Source of the DNA: Xanthomonas campestris pv. badrii
Lineage (GTDB): Bacteria > Pseudomonadota > Gammaproteobacteria > Xanthomonadales > Xanthomonadaceae
Assembly (NCBI RefSeq): GCF_012848175.1
Contig: NZ_CP051651.1
Coordinates: 3,782,001-3,846,000, forward strand
Length of the DNA stretch: 64,000 bases
Reading direction: 5' to 3'
The notes below the pieces were generated by a model. It searched no databases. It was not told the DNA's origin and saw only the letters and a list, made by a program, of their open reading frames with translations. Below are positions 8,378-16,807 of the stretch, piece by piece. Each line of letters begins with the position of its first letter. Position 1 is the first letter of the stretch. Both the position numbers and the translations under genes were made by a program.

Positions 8378-9292
8378 ATGACACCTGATCTTCGCGCTCG
8401 CCTGCTCTACGCCACCGCCGTCACCGTGGGCCGCCTGCCGTGGCCGCTGCTCAAACGCATGGCCGACACGCTGGCCTGGAGCTGGCGCAAGCTCGATGCA
8501 CGCGAGGCGCGCGTGGCGTGGCGCAACCTGGAACTGGCCTATCCGGAGCAGAGCGATGCCCAGCGCGCGCAGCTGCATGCACAGATCCTGCGCTCGACCG
8601 CACGCCAGACCCTGGAAGTGCTGCGCACCTGGACCCGCCCGCCGGCGGAAAACCTGGCCCGTCTGCAACGCAACGGCCAGGAACTCTACGACGCGGCGCT
8701 GGCCTCCGGGCGCGGGGTGATCGTGGCGGCGCCGCATTTCGGCAACTGGGAATTGCTCAACCAGTGGCTCTCCGAACGCGGGCCGATCGCGATCGTCTAC
8801 CGGCCGCCCGAGTCCGAGGCGGTGGACGGTTTCCTGCAGCTGGCGCGTGGCGGCGACAACGTGCGCCAGGTGCGTGCCGAAGGCCCGGCCGTGCGGCAGT
8901 TGTTCAAGGTGCTCAAGGACGGCGGTGCGGTCGGCATCCTGCCCGACCAGCAACCGAAGATGGGCGATGGCGTGTTTGCGCCGTTCTTCGGCAGGCAGGC
9001 GCTGACCATGACCCTGGTCAACCGGCTGGCCGAGCGCACCGGCGCCACGGTGTTGTACGGCTGGTGCGAGCGTGCCGGCGAGGATCTGCAGTTTGCGCTG
9101 CATGTGCAGCCGGCCGACCCGGCGGTGGCCGATCCTGACCCGGTGCATGCGGCCAGCGCGCTCAATGCCGGCATCGAGCAGATCGCCCGGCGCGATCCGG
9201 CGCAGTACCAGTGGACCTACAAGCGCTACACGCTGCGCCCGCCGGGCAGCGGCGAGGCCAACCCGTACGCCACCGAGCGGCATCCGCACTAG
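8378..9292 (+). CDS. Lipid A biosynthesis acyltransferase (LpxL/HtrB family)
   Basis: A 304-residue inner-membrane-associated acyltransferase that adds a secondary acyl chain to lipid A precursors. The HX4E active-site motif is HFGNWE at 120-125. A second block, [13 protein letters not shown] (140-152), is in the place of the family's conserved arginine/proline region, followed by [20 protein letters not shown]. The first 25 residues are weakly hydrophobic, as in other family members. The start chosen is the ATG at 8378, giving normal length. Which position is acylated cannot be told from sequence. The 19-bp gap to the convergent acetyltransferase gene shows no clear terminator. Confidence 0.87.
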   Translation: MTPDLRARLLYATAVTVGRLPWPLLKRMADTLAWSWRKLDAREARVAWRNLELAYPEQSDAQRAQLHAQILRSTARQTLEVLRTWTRPPAENLARLQRNGQELYDAALASGRGVIVAAPHFGNWELLNQWLSERGPIAIVYRPPESEAVDGFLQLARGGDNVRQVRAEGPAVRQLFKVLKDGGAVGILPDQQPKMGDGVFAPFFGRQALTMTLVNRLAERTGATVLYGWCERAGEDLQFALHVQPADPAVADPDPVHAASALNAGIEQIARRDPAQYQWTYKRYTLRPPGSGEANPYATERHPH

Positions 9293-9311
9293 GAGTGCAA
9301 TCCCACCACGC

Positions 9312-9833
9312 TCAATCGTCGTGTGGCTCGGCAGGCGTGGCCAGGATGCGCTGATAGAACGCCAGGTCCAGCCAGCGCCCGAACTTGAAGCCAGCTTCGC
9401 GCACCGTGCCGGCATGGGTGAAGCCAAATTGCTCGTGCAAGGCAATGCTGGCCTGATTGCTGGCATCGATCCCGCCGACCAGCACATGCACGCCGCGCGC
9501 TTCGGCGGCGGTGATCAAGGCCTGCAGCAGGACGCGGCCCAGGCCTTTGCCACGATGGTCGCGGTGCACGTAGATCGAATGCTCGACGCTGTACTTGAAC
9601 GCCGGCCAGGCGCGAAAGGTGCCATAGCTGGCGAAGCCCATCAGCGTGCCATCGGCATCTTCCACGCCGATCACCGGAAATCCGCCGGCGCGCTTGGTGG
9701 CGAACCAGCCGACCATGCTTTCGGGCGGCCGCGGCCGGTAGTCGTACAGCGCGGTCGAATGGGCGATGGCCTCATTGAAGATGTCCAGGATCGCACTGGC
9801 ATGACGTGCCTGACTGCAGTCGATAAGACGCAT
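9312..9833 (-). CDS. GNAT N-acetyltransferase, phosphinothricin/methionine-sulfoximine type
   Basis: A 173-residue GNAT enzyme that moves acetyl from acetyl-CoA to a small amine. The pattern MRLIDCSQARHASAILDIFNEAI, then STALYDYRPR and the acetyl-CoA loop VHRDHRGKGLGRVLL (about 92-106), with GGIDASNQASIALHEQFGF further on, is typical of the Pat/YncA subfamily. Members acetylate phosphinothricin, methionine sulfoximine or related amino-acid analogues. The substrate here is inferred from subfamily only. The frame is open upstream, but the MRLIDC start gives the standard length. Confidence 0.85.
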   Translation of the reverse strand: MRLIDCSQARHASAILDIFNEAIAHSTALYDYRPRPPESMVGWFATKRAGGFPVIGVEDADGTLMGFASYGTFRAWPAFKYSVEHSIYVHRDHRGKGLGRVLLQALITAAEARGVHVLVGGIDASNQASIALHEQFGFTHAGTVREAGFKFGRWLDLAFYQRILATPAEPHDD

Positions 9834-10072
9834 GGGGTCTGCTGAACGGAAAGAGCGCTGATTAGAAAGCATTGCCGGGCGCTGAACAACGCAGCCGGCG
9901 CGCAACCAATCACTGCCGGTGCCGTCACTCACGCGCGGCCGCTGGATGCAGCGTTCCACCTCACGGTGGCAACCGTCGGTTGCGAAGCACGCACAATGGC
10001 GCCACGCGTCCGGCAACGGCGCGGCGGCGTTCGCCTTGAAGCGGCCGTGGCCATCCCCATCTGGAGTCGTGA

Positions 10073-11206
10073 ATGAGCAGCCCCGTCCCCTCCCCCAGCG
10101 CACAGGCCTTCGGCGATCCGGCGGCGATCCGCTGTGAGCGCGCCGCCTCCGAGTTGCGGGCTGGCCGGCCGGTGCTGCTCACCGCCGCGGGCGGGCAGTC
10201 GCGCGCCGTGCTGGCGCTGGACAGCAGCACGGCGCAGTCGTACACCGCTTTCGCGCGCGCGGCGCAGGGCCGCCACTATCTTTTCGTTACGCCCACGCGC
10301 GCGCAGGTGCTGGGGTTGACCGCGCCGCAGGGTGCGCGCGTCGCGCTGGCCGACTACAGCTACGACCAGCTGGCCGCCCTGGCCTATCTGCGCGACACCC
10401 CGGTACCGGCACACTGGGCTGCGGGCGACGCGCTGGATGCCGGCGGCGTGGAGATTGCGCGGCTGGGGCTGCTGCTGCCGGCGCTGCTGGCAGTGGACCT
10501 GCGCGATGTGCACGACCATGCCGCCTTCGCCGGCTGCCAGTCGCTGGCGCTGGACGACCTGGGCAGCGGGTGCGCCAAGTCCGCCGCAGCCGGCTACGAG
10601 CTGGTCACCCGCACCCCGGTGCCACTGCGTGGCCTGGGCATGAGCGAATTCGTGGTGTTTCGCGGCGGCGTGGCGCAGCGCGACCAGGTGGCGATCGTGG
10701 TCGGCCAGCCCGACCTGTCGGCGGCGGTGCCGGTGCGTGTGCATTCCTCGTGCCTGACCGGCGACCTGTTCGGCTCGCTCAAATGCGATTGCGGCGACCA
10801 GTTGCGGCATGGGCTGGCCAAGCTGAAGGAGCTGGGCGGCGGCGTGCTGCTGTATCTGGACCAGGAAGGCCGCGGCACCGGCATCGCCGCCAAGATGCGC
10901 GCCTATGGGTATCAGCATGCCGGCCTGGACACCATCGATGCCGATGCGCAGCTGGGCTTCGGTCCGGACGAACGCCGCTACGGCAGCGCAGTGGCGATGC
11001 TGCGGGGCCTGGGCGTCGGCCGGATCCGCCTGTTGACCAACAACCCGGCCAAGGCCGAGCGGTTGCGCGCTGCCGGCATCGCGGTGGACGAGCGCATTCC
11101 GGTCACCGGCGACATCACCCCGGAAAACGAACACTACCTGCGCACCAAGGCGACCCGTGCCGGCCATGCGCTGGACGTGGATGCGTTGATCCTGGCGGCG
11201 CAGTAG
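10073..11206 (+). CDS. ribA: GTP cyclohydrolase II (riboflavin synthesis)
   Basis: A 377-residue protein whose C-terminal half is GTP cyclohydrolase II, the first step of riboflavin synthesis. Zinc ligands are Cys227, Cys238 and Cys240 (HSSCLTGDLFGSLKCDC), followed by DQEGRGTGI near 265 and NNPAKAERL near 325. The N-terminal half (about 1-200) is where the DHBP synthase (RibB) domain sits in fused proteins. It lacks the acidic/His active-site signature I would expect there, so it looks degenerate or repurposed. Well-known riboflavin genes are not adjacent and no FMN riboswitch fold is evident in the 239 bp upstream. Confidence 0.9.
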   Translation: MSSPVPSPSAQAFGDPAAIRCERAASELRAGRPVLLTAAGGQSRAVLALDSSTAQSYTAFARAAQGRHYLFVTPTRAQVLGLTAPQGARVALADYSYDQLAALAYLRDTPVPAHWAAGDALDAGGVEIARLGLLLPALLAVDLRDVHDHAAFAGCQSLALDDLGSGCAKSAAAGYELVTRTPVPLRGLGMSEFVVFRGGVAQRDQVAIVVGQPDLSAAVPVRVHSSCLTGDLFGSLKCDCGDQLRHGLAKLKELGGGVLLYLDQEGRGTGIAAKMRAYGYQHAGLDTIDADAQLGFGPDERRYGSAVAMLRGLGVGRIRLLTNNPAKAERLRAAGIAVDERIPVTGDITPENEHYLRTKATRAGHALDVDALILAAQ

Positions 11207-11257
11207 TTGGACCAGCTCGCAAAACTACTGCGCGCCACGTGAGCCCGCTAGCAGCGG

Positions 11258-11857
11258 ATGCGTCCTGACCGGGCGCCCGGCTATGCTTGCGCACCGCTTC
11301 TGCAGGCCTGCACCGTGCACGACGCTCCACCGCCGCATCCCGACATCCTGGTCACTGCTGCAGCTGCCCAGACCCCTGCGGTGGACCATGCGCAGTGGCA
11401 ACAGCTCCCTCGCCGCGGCGCCTATGTGGCGGCAATCAATGGTGTGCTCGGCGGTGGCTGCGCCGGTCTGATTGCAGCCGGTGTGACCGTTACCGTGCTG
11501 CACGCCTGGCGCTATTGGCCACTGGTACTGGGGGCGACGCTGCTGCTCGCGTTGCTGTGCGCATGGCTGGCCGTCAAACGGCATCGGCTCACCCACTGGA
11601 AACTCGATCAGCACGGTCTGGCGCTGCAACGCGGCCATCTCTGGCAGAGCGATACGCGGGTTCCGATCTCGCGCGTGCAGCACGTGGACCTGCGCCGCGG
11701 GCCGATCGAACGCGCCACCGGCCTGACCACGCTGGTGGTGCACACCGCCGGCAGCCGGCTCAATGCGGTGGCCGTGTCCGGGCTGGATCGGGCCGATGCC
11801 GAGCAGCTGCGCGACCGGCTGGCGCGCCAGCTCGACCACCACGACGACGCGCTGTGA
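11258..11857 (+). CDS. PH-domain (bPH2/YdbS-like) membrane protein
   Basis: A 199-residue protein with two membrane segments (about 58-82 and 88-108) followed by a bacterial PH domain (YdbS-like; WKLDQHGLALQRGHLWQSDTRVPISRVQHV...). YdbS/YdbT pairs are integral inner-membrane proteins of uncertain function. The start could be the ATG at 11258 or a GTG about 18 codons later; the ATG gives a longer cytoplasmic N-terminus. The stop overlaps the start of the next PH-domain gene by four bases (GTGA), so the two are translationally coupled and probably act together. Confidence 0.8.
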   Translation: MRPDRAPGYACAPLLQACTVHDAPPPHPDILVTAAAAQTPAVDHAQWQQLPRRGAYVAAINGVLGGGCAGLIAAGVTVTVLHAWRYWPLVLGATLLLALLCAWLAVKRHRLTHWKLDQHGLALQRGHLWQSDTRVPISRVQHVDLRRGPIERATGLTTLVVHTAGSRLNAVAVSGLDRADAEQLRDRLARQLDHHDDAL

Positions 11858-13362
11858 GTGCGATCGAACATCGCGGCCACGACGAGCAGCGCCTGCATCC
11901 GTTGTCGTGGGTGTTCGTGCTGTTGCAACAGATCCGCCAGTTCCTGGTCCCACTGGTTGCCTTGATCGTGTTCGGCAGCCGCGATGGCAGCCGCGACGTC
12001 GCCGACCATATCGCCACCGGCGTGGTGATGGCGGTGCTGGTGGCGATCTCGGTGCTGCGCTACTTCACCTATCGCTACCGCATCGGCACCGATGGCGTGG
12101 CGATTCGCAGCGGCCTGCTGGAACGCAGCCGGCGCGATATTCCGTTCGCCCGTATCCATAACGTGGTGGTGCACCAATCGCTGCTGCATCGGCTGGCCGG
12201 CGTGGCCGAAGTGCGGCTGGAATCGGCCGGCGGGCACAAGCCGGAGGCGGAAATGCGCGTGCTGCGGCTGGACCAGGCGCTGGCGCTGGAAGACCTGATC
12301 CGGCGCCGCGTGCAGTCTGCCGATGCAATACCGGTGCAGGCCGACGACAGCAACAGCAATACCTTGCTGCGCCTGCCGGTGGGCGAAGTGATCCGGCTCG
12401 GTCTGATCTCCAACCGCGGCATGGTGGTGGTGGCCGCCAGCTTTGGCGTGATCTACCAGATGATTCCGCGCCGCGTGGCCTCCGACTTCATCGAGACCAA
12501 CGGTGAAATCGCGTACCGCTACGTCAGCCAGGTCCATCCCGGTGCCGCAGTGGCCGCCACGCTGGCGGTGCTCGCCACCTTGGCGGTGCTGCTGGCGATG
12601 CGCGCGCTCTCGGTGGCGCTGGCGCTGGCGCAATACCACCGCTTCCATCTCAGCGAATCGGAACGCCGCCTCACCGTGGAGCGCGGCCTGCTGACGCGTA
12701 TCCGCAGCAGCGTCGCACGACGGCGCATCCAGTCGTGGACGCTGTACGAAGGCCGCCTGCACCGCCTGTTCGGCCGTCGCCAGTTGCGCGTGGACACCGC
12801 CGTGGCCGGCACCGGCGACACCCACGGCAGCGCACTGAAGGAGCTGGCGCCGATCGCCGCGCCGCAGCGCTGCGATGCCCTGTTGCAACGCCTGCTGCCC
12901 GGTATCGCCTGGCCGCCGCCACACTGGCAGGGCATTGCCACGCACTGCTGGTGGCGCCTGAGCCTGCCGACGGTCCTGCTGGTGCTGCCGCTGGTGGCCG
13001 GGCTGGCATGGCAGATCGGAAGTCAGGCCGCATGGCTGCTGCTCTGGCTGCCGTGGAGCGCGTTCAAGGCGCATCGGCAGGTACGGCGCATGGGTTACGC
13101 GGTGGATGCGCGCTACGTGGCGGTGCGCGGCGGCTGGTGGACGCGCTGGTGGCGGCTGGCCGAACTGGACAAGCTGCAGGCACTGCAGTTGCAACGCTCG
13201 CCACTGGATCGCCTGACCGGCACCGCCACGCTGTGGCTGGATACCGCCGGTGCCAGCGCCACCGGCCCCGCGTTGCGGCTGCGCTTCGTGCCGCTGGCAC
13301 AGGCGCAGCTACTGCAGGCGCAACTCGGCGCGGCGCTGGCACGTCGCACGCTGCGTTGGTGA
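11854..13362 (+). CDS. PH-domain (bPH2/YdbT-like) membrane protein
   Basis: A 502-residue protein starting at GTG 11854 (VSAIEHRGHDEQRLHPLSWV), which is the only start overlapping the upstream stop in frame. It has repeated modules of two hydrophobic helices followed by a PH-like domain, for example FTYRYRIGTDGVAIRSGLLE with FARIHNVVV, and later YHRFHLSESERRLTVERGLL with RRRIQSWTL. The third module begins near WWRLSLPTVLL. This matches YdbT, the usual partner of YdbS. It ends just before a tandem-repeat tract and is convergent with a transferase gene. Confidence 0.85.
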   Translation: MSAIEHRGHDEQRLHPLSWVFVLLQQIRQFLVPLVALIVFGSRDGSRDVADHIATGVVMAVLVAISVLRYFTYRYRIGTDGVAIRSGLLERSRRDIPFARIHNVVVHQSLLHRLAGVAEVRLESAGGHKPEAEMRVLRLDQALALEDLIRRRVQSADAIPVQADDSNSNTLLRLPVGEVIRLGLISNRGMVVVAASFGVIYQMIPRRVASDFIETNGEIAYRYVSQVHPGAAVAATLAVLATLAVLLAMRALSVALALAQYHRFHLSESERRLTVERGLLTRIRSSVARRRIQSWTLYEGRLHRLFGRRQLRVDTAVAGTGDTHGSALKELAPIAAPQRCDALLQRLLPGIAWPPPHWQGIATHCWWRLSLPTVLLVLPLVAGLAWQIGSQAAWLLLWLPWSAFKAHRQVRRMGYAVDARYVAVRGGWWTRWWRLAELDKLQALQLQRSPLDRLTGTATLWLDTAGASATGPALRLRFVPLAQAQLLQAQLGAALARRTLRW

Positions 13363-13364
13363 TT

Positions 13365-13434
13365 GGGAATCGGGGAATCGGGGAATCGGGGAATCGGGGA
13401 ATCGGGGAATCGGGATTCGGGATTCGGGATTGGG
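13365..13434. repeat. GGGGAATC / GGGATTC tandem repeat
   Basis: GGGAATC (13365-13371) is followed by five exact copies of the 8-mer GGGGAATC (13372-13411), then the 7-mer GGGATTC twice and a partial copy. It lies between two convergent genes. Units of this kind are scattered between genes in Xanthomonas and are probably variable in copy number. Confidence 0.9.
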
Positions 13435-13484
13435 TGGACGTTGCTGTTGGCAGCGCTATCTGGTCAGCGATCGACCAGCGGCCA

Positions 13485-14540
13485 TCAATGCTGCGCCGGG
13501 CCCCAGTAGCCAAGTTCGCGCCGGATCTGAAGGCCCCGCCACAATGCGCCCAGCGGTTTGCGCCGTAGCGTGCCGAGCCTGCCGGCGATGAAGTCCTCGG
13601 TGGCGGCAATCGCCCGCTCCGACGAATGCCCGTCGCGATACGGGTGGATCGCATCGGCATAGGCGGCCAATGCGCTGCGCAACTCGGCATCCGGCGCCAG
13701 CGCGCGCGCCAGCTGTTGCGGCAGCTGCCCGGGCTGCTCGAAGTTGAGCATATGCGGCTGCGGCACGCGGTTGCGAAAGGTCACCACCGGTTTGTGCTGC
13801 ACCACGAACTCGGACACGATCGACGAGGTGTCCGACACCAGCACATCGGCCGCACGCTGCGCGGCCATCACCTCTTCCGGTTCGACGAAGCGTGCATTGG
13901 CGCCGGCCAGCGCGCGATAACGATCGAACAATTCCGGCGCGCACTTGGGGTGCAGCGTGAGCAGCCAGTAATGCGCTCCGCGCGCGATGTCGGCGGCAAT
14001 CTCATCAAAGAGCACCGGTGCCGCGCTCAGCCGCTCGGTGAAGGTGGAACCGAACAGGATCACCGGGCGTCCGTTGGCCGGCGCGCGCAGTGCGGCACTG
14101 TGCCCGCCATCGTCGCGGAACACCGGATCGAGCTTGGGCCAGCCGGTTTCGGCCACCGCAAAATGTCCTTCGCGCGCGGCCAGCGCACGGAACGGTGCGG
14201 TGGTGGCCGGGCCCTGCGTGCAGTACAGATCGAACAGCCCACGCACGCGGAAATGGCCGCGGTTGTCTTCGCGCTTTTGCACGTTGAATCCGTGGAACAG
14301 CTGCACCTTGGCGCCGGACACGAACGGCGCCACCCAGTTGGCCGCGCTGAACACCGCACGCGGGCGCAAGGCCAGCGCCTCGCGCAGGCCGACTTCGCGC
14401 ACGCCCGGCAGCACCAGGCCGCGCGCGCCGCCTTCGTACCAGGCGGCCACCGCATCGCCGCGGGCCTGTAATGCCTGCGCCAATGGCGCCAGAATAGGCA
14501 AGGCGTAACGTTCCGTTGCGAACAGCAGGTAATCGGCCAT
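13485..14540 (-). CDS. CDP-glycerol glycerophosphotransferase-like envelope protein
   Basis: A 351-residue soluble or peripheral protein starting MADYLLFATERYALPILAPL. The pattern is that of the CDP-glycerol:poly(glycerophosphate) transferase/GT-B superfamily: LFHGFNVQKRED after the first domain, VILFGSTFTE at the start of the nucleotide-binding domain, LTLHPKC, and the conserved SDTSSIVSEFVVQHKPVVTF near 243-263. In Gram-negative bacteria such proteins are found in polysaccharide loci, but the donor and product here are not known. It is divergent from a glycosyltransferase gene with only 3 bp between the two start codons, so it is probably part of the same LPS-related cluster. Confidence 0.72.
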   Translation of the reverse strand: MADYLLFATERYALPILAPLAQALQARGDAVAAWYEGGARGLVLPGVREVGLREALALRPRAVFSAANWVAPFVSGAKVQLFHGFNVQKREDNRGHFRVRGLFDLYCTQGPATTAPFRALAAREGHFAVAETGWPKLDPVFRDDGGHSAALRAPANGRPVILFGSTFTERLSAAPVLFDEIAADIARGAHYWLLTLHPKCAPELFDRYRALAGANARFVEPEEVMAAQRAADVLVSDTSSIVSEFVVQHKPVVTFRNRVPQPHMLNFEQPGQLPQQLARALAPDAELRSALAAYADAIHPYRDGHSSERAIAATEDFIAGRLGTLRRKPLGALWRGLQIRRELGYWGPAQH

Positions 14541-14543
14541 CAC

Positions 14544-15353
14544 ATGTCCTCTTCGACCGCACCCGACCAACGGCCGCGCATCAGCGCCTGCATTATCGCG
14601 TTCAACGAGGCCGATCGCCTACGCGACTGCCTGACCTCGCTGGCATTCTGCGACGAGATCGTGGTGGTGGACTCCGGCTCCACCGACGCCACCGCAGCGA
14701 TCGCCGGCGCGCATGGCGCGCGCGTGCTGCAACGCGCCTTCGACGGTTACCGCAGCCAGAAGGCGTACTGCGTCGCACAGGCCAGCCACGACTGGGTGCT
14801 GTGCCTGGATGCGGACGAACGCATCAGCGACCCCTTGCGCGATGCCATCCTCGCTGCGCGCGATGCCGGTTTTGCCGGTGCGGCCGGCTACCGGTTCGCG
14901 CGGCTGTCGGACTATTTCGGTCGCTTCCTGCGTCACGGCAATGCCTATCCCGACCGCGTGCTACGCCTGTTCGACCGACGCCGTGGCGGCTGGCGCGGCA
15001 AGCGCGAGATCCACGAGGCGGCCAGTGTCGATGGCACTGTGATCACCCTGTCCGGCGACCTGATCCACTATCCCTACCGCTCGCTGGCACAACAACTGGC
15101 CAAGACCCAGCGCTATGCGCAGATGATGGCCGAACACGATCACGCACGCGGCAAGCGCGCCACCTGGAGCAAGCTGGTGCTGGCGCCGGCCTGGCGCTTC
15201 TGGCGCGGCTATCTGCTGCGTGGCGGGTTTCGCGATGGCTGGCACGGGCTGATCTACGCCTACGTGCGCGCCAATTACGTACGCCAGAAGACCATCATGC
15301 TGTGGCTGTTGCAGCACGACCAGCCCGTGCAGGACCCACCGCGCGGCGACTGA
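14544..15353 (+). CDS. GT2 glycosyltransferase, WaaE/KdtX type (LPS core)
   Basis: A 269-residue cytoplasmic-face glycosyltransferase of family GT2. It opens with ISACIIAFNEADRLRDCL, then DEIVVVDSGSTDAT and the DXD-equivalent LCLDADERIS (about 90-99). The C-terminal part (RLFDRRRGGWRGKREIHE, then a tryptophan-rich GYLLRGGFRDGWHGL) is characteristic of WaaE/KdtX proteins that add a hexose to the inner core of LPS. The acceptor is inferred from family. The ATG lies 3 bp from the divergent ATG of the preceding gene. It is convergent with the O-antigen ligase-like gene, 29 bp away. Confidence 0.85.
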   Translation: MSSSTAPDQRPRISACIIAFNEADRLRDCLTSLAFCDEIVVVDSGSTDATAAIAGAHGARVLQRAFDGYRSQKAYCVAQASHDWVLCLDADERISDPLRDAILAARDAGFAGAAGYRFARLSDYFGRFLRHGNAYPDRVLRLFDRRRGGWRGKREIHEAASVDGTVITLSGDLIHYPYRSLAQQLAKTQRYAQMMAEHDHARGKRATWSKLVLAPAWRFWRGYLLRGGFRDGWHGLIYAYVRANYVRQKTIMLWLLQHDQPVQDPPRGD

Positions 15354-15382
15354 GTGCGCAGACGCAACCGGATCACGCCCCG

Positions 15383-16660
15383 TTACGGGTGATCTGCACT
15401 CCCAGGCGTTGCCTGCGGCGCCTGCCGCGCCGCCAGCCCCACCAGCACGCCCACCATCGCGGTATAGAAACTCGCCGCCACCTGGTGCGCGAACATGGAC
15501 TGGGTCAGCCCGCACAAGGCGTAGCTGATGACGAACATCACTCCGGCTGCGGCCGGGCCGCGAAACTGCGCATGCCCGCTGCGCCGGTGCAGGCGCACGA
15601 AGATCCATAGCGGCACACCGTACACCGCGATCAGCAGGAGCAAGCCGGGAACGCCCTGGGTGGCACCCCACTCGGCCAGGTCGTTGTGCGCATGGCCCAG
15701 GTGACAACGAAACAAGGCGTTGTCGGCCGCGCACGCCGGCAACTCGTGCATCGCATCGTCGAAACGGCCGACGCCGACACCGGTCAGCGGATACGTCCGC
15801 AGGGTGTCCCAGGCCACGTGCAGCCGTTCGATACGCGCACCAGCCGACGAATCGCTATCGCCGACCTCATAGCGTTGCAGATCGCTCTGCAATTCGCCCA
15901 GGCGCATCTGGTCGGTCAGCGCGGGCACGCTGGCAATCACCCCCACGGCCACCACCGCGCCACCAACGAAGGTCAGCAGGCGCATGCGCGCGCTGCGCCA
16001 GGGCGCGCCCCAGATCAGCACACCCACGGTTGCCAGCAAGGCCAGCCAGACCCCACGGCTACCGCTGAGCACGATCACCACCACCGTGGCGATGGCCGCG
16101 CCCACCAGCCAGCGCACGGCACCGGCGGGGCGGCAGAACGCCACCACCACCAGCAGCATCATCGCGATATCGGCAAAGACAATGGCATTGGTAAAGCCTT
16201 CGGCGCGGTCGGCGCCACGCACCACCTGCACGATCGCGATCACCATCGCCGCCGCCACGCCCACCAGCGCGCCGCGCCACAACCAGATCTGGCGCGGGTG
16301 CAATGTGTAGGCCCACAACGCCGCCCAGGGCAGCACCAGAAAGCGCGAGCGATTGCCGACATCGCGCAGGCCGTGCTCGAACAGGGCGATCGACAGCAAG
16401 GACATGGCGATCACCGCCGCCGTCAACCAGCCCAGCGTCCGCAGCGACCAGCTGCGCCGCGCAATGCCCGCGCGCAGGCTGCGCCAGCCGACCAGCGAAC
16501 CAAGCAGCAGGCACAGGCCAAACGGCAGCAGCCCGCTGGGCATGCTCACCACCAGCGCCGTCAGCGCGAACACCCCCAGTTCGGCAATGCCCACGCCTGC
16601 CCGCGATGCCACGGGGGCGGAGTGAGGAAGCGAAGCGGGCTGGGTGCGCAGGGAATTCAT
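15383..16660 (-). CDS. O-antigen ligase-like membrane protein (WaaL family)
   Basis: A 425-residue polytopic inner-membrane protein with about ten hydrophobic segments and one large periplasmic loop (roughly 250-340). In that loop are RLHVAWDTLRTYPLTGVGVGRF and GHAHNDLAEWGATQGVPGL, the arginine-rich start and H-x-N-x2-E signature of the Wzy_C/WaaL family. WaaL joins undecaprenyl-linked O-antigen to lipid A-core. The ATG at 16660 was chosen; an in-frame TTG 15 codons upstream is the alternative. Neighbours are a core glycosyltransferase and an ArnT-like transferase, consistent with LPS assembly. Related Wzy polymerases cannot be excluded. Confidence 0.8.
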   Translation of the reverse strand: MNSLRTQPASLPHSAPVASRAGVGIAELGVFALTALVVSMPSGLLPFGLCLLLGSLVGWRSLRAGIARRSWSLRTLGWLTAAVIAMSLLSIALFEHGLRDVGNRSRFLVLPWAALWAYTLHPRQIWLWRGALVGVAAAMVIAIVQVVRGADRAEGFTNAIVFADIAMMLLVVVAFCRPAGAVRWLVGAAIATVVVIVLSGSRGVWLALLATVGVLIWGAPWRSARMRLLTFVGGAVVAVGVIASVPALTDQMRLGELQSDLQRYEVGDSDSSAGARIERLHVAWDTLRTYPLTGVGVGRFDDAMHELPACAADNALFRCHLGHAHNDLAEWGATQGVPGLLLLIAVYGVPLWIFVRLHRRSGHAQFRGPAAAGVMFVISYALCGLTQSMFAHQVAASFYTAMVGVLVGLAARQAPQATPGSADHP

Positions 16661-16807
16661 CGAGACATCGGTCAAGGGGTGAAGAAACGAACGGGTCGGG
16701 TTCAAACGCCGGCCAAGCTAACGATGCCGGGCATGAATCCTTGTTAGACGAGGGGCTGGGGGCACCGAGGGTGGCCGGCGCACACCAGCAGTGGATGGTC
16801 GACTGGC

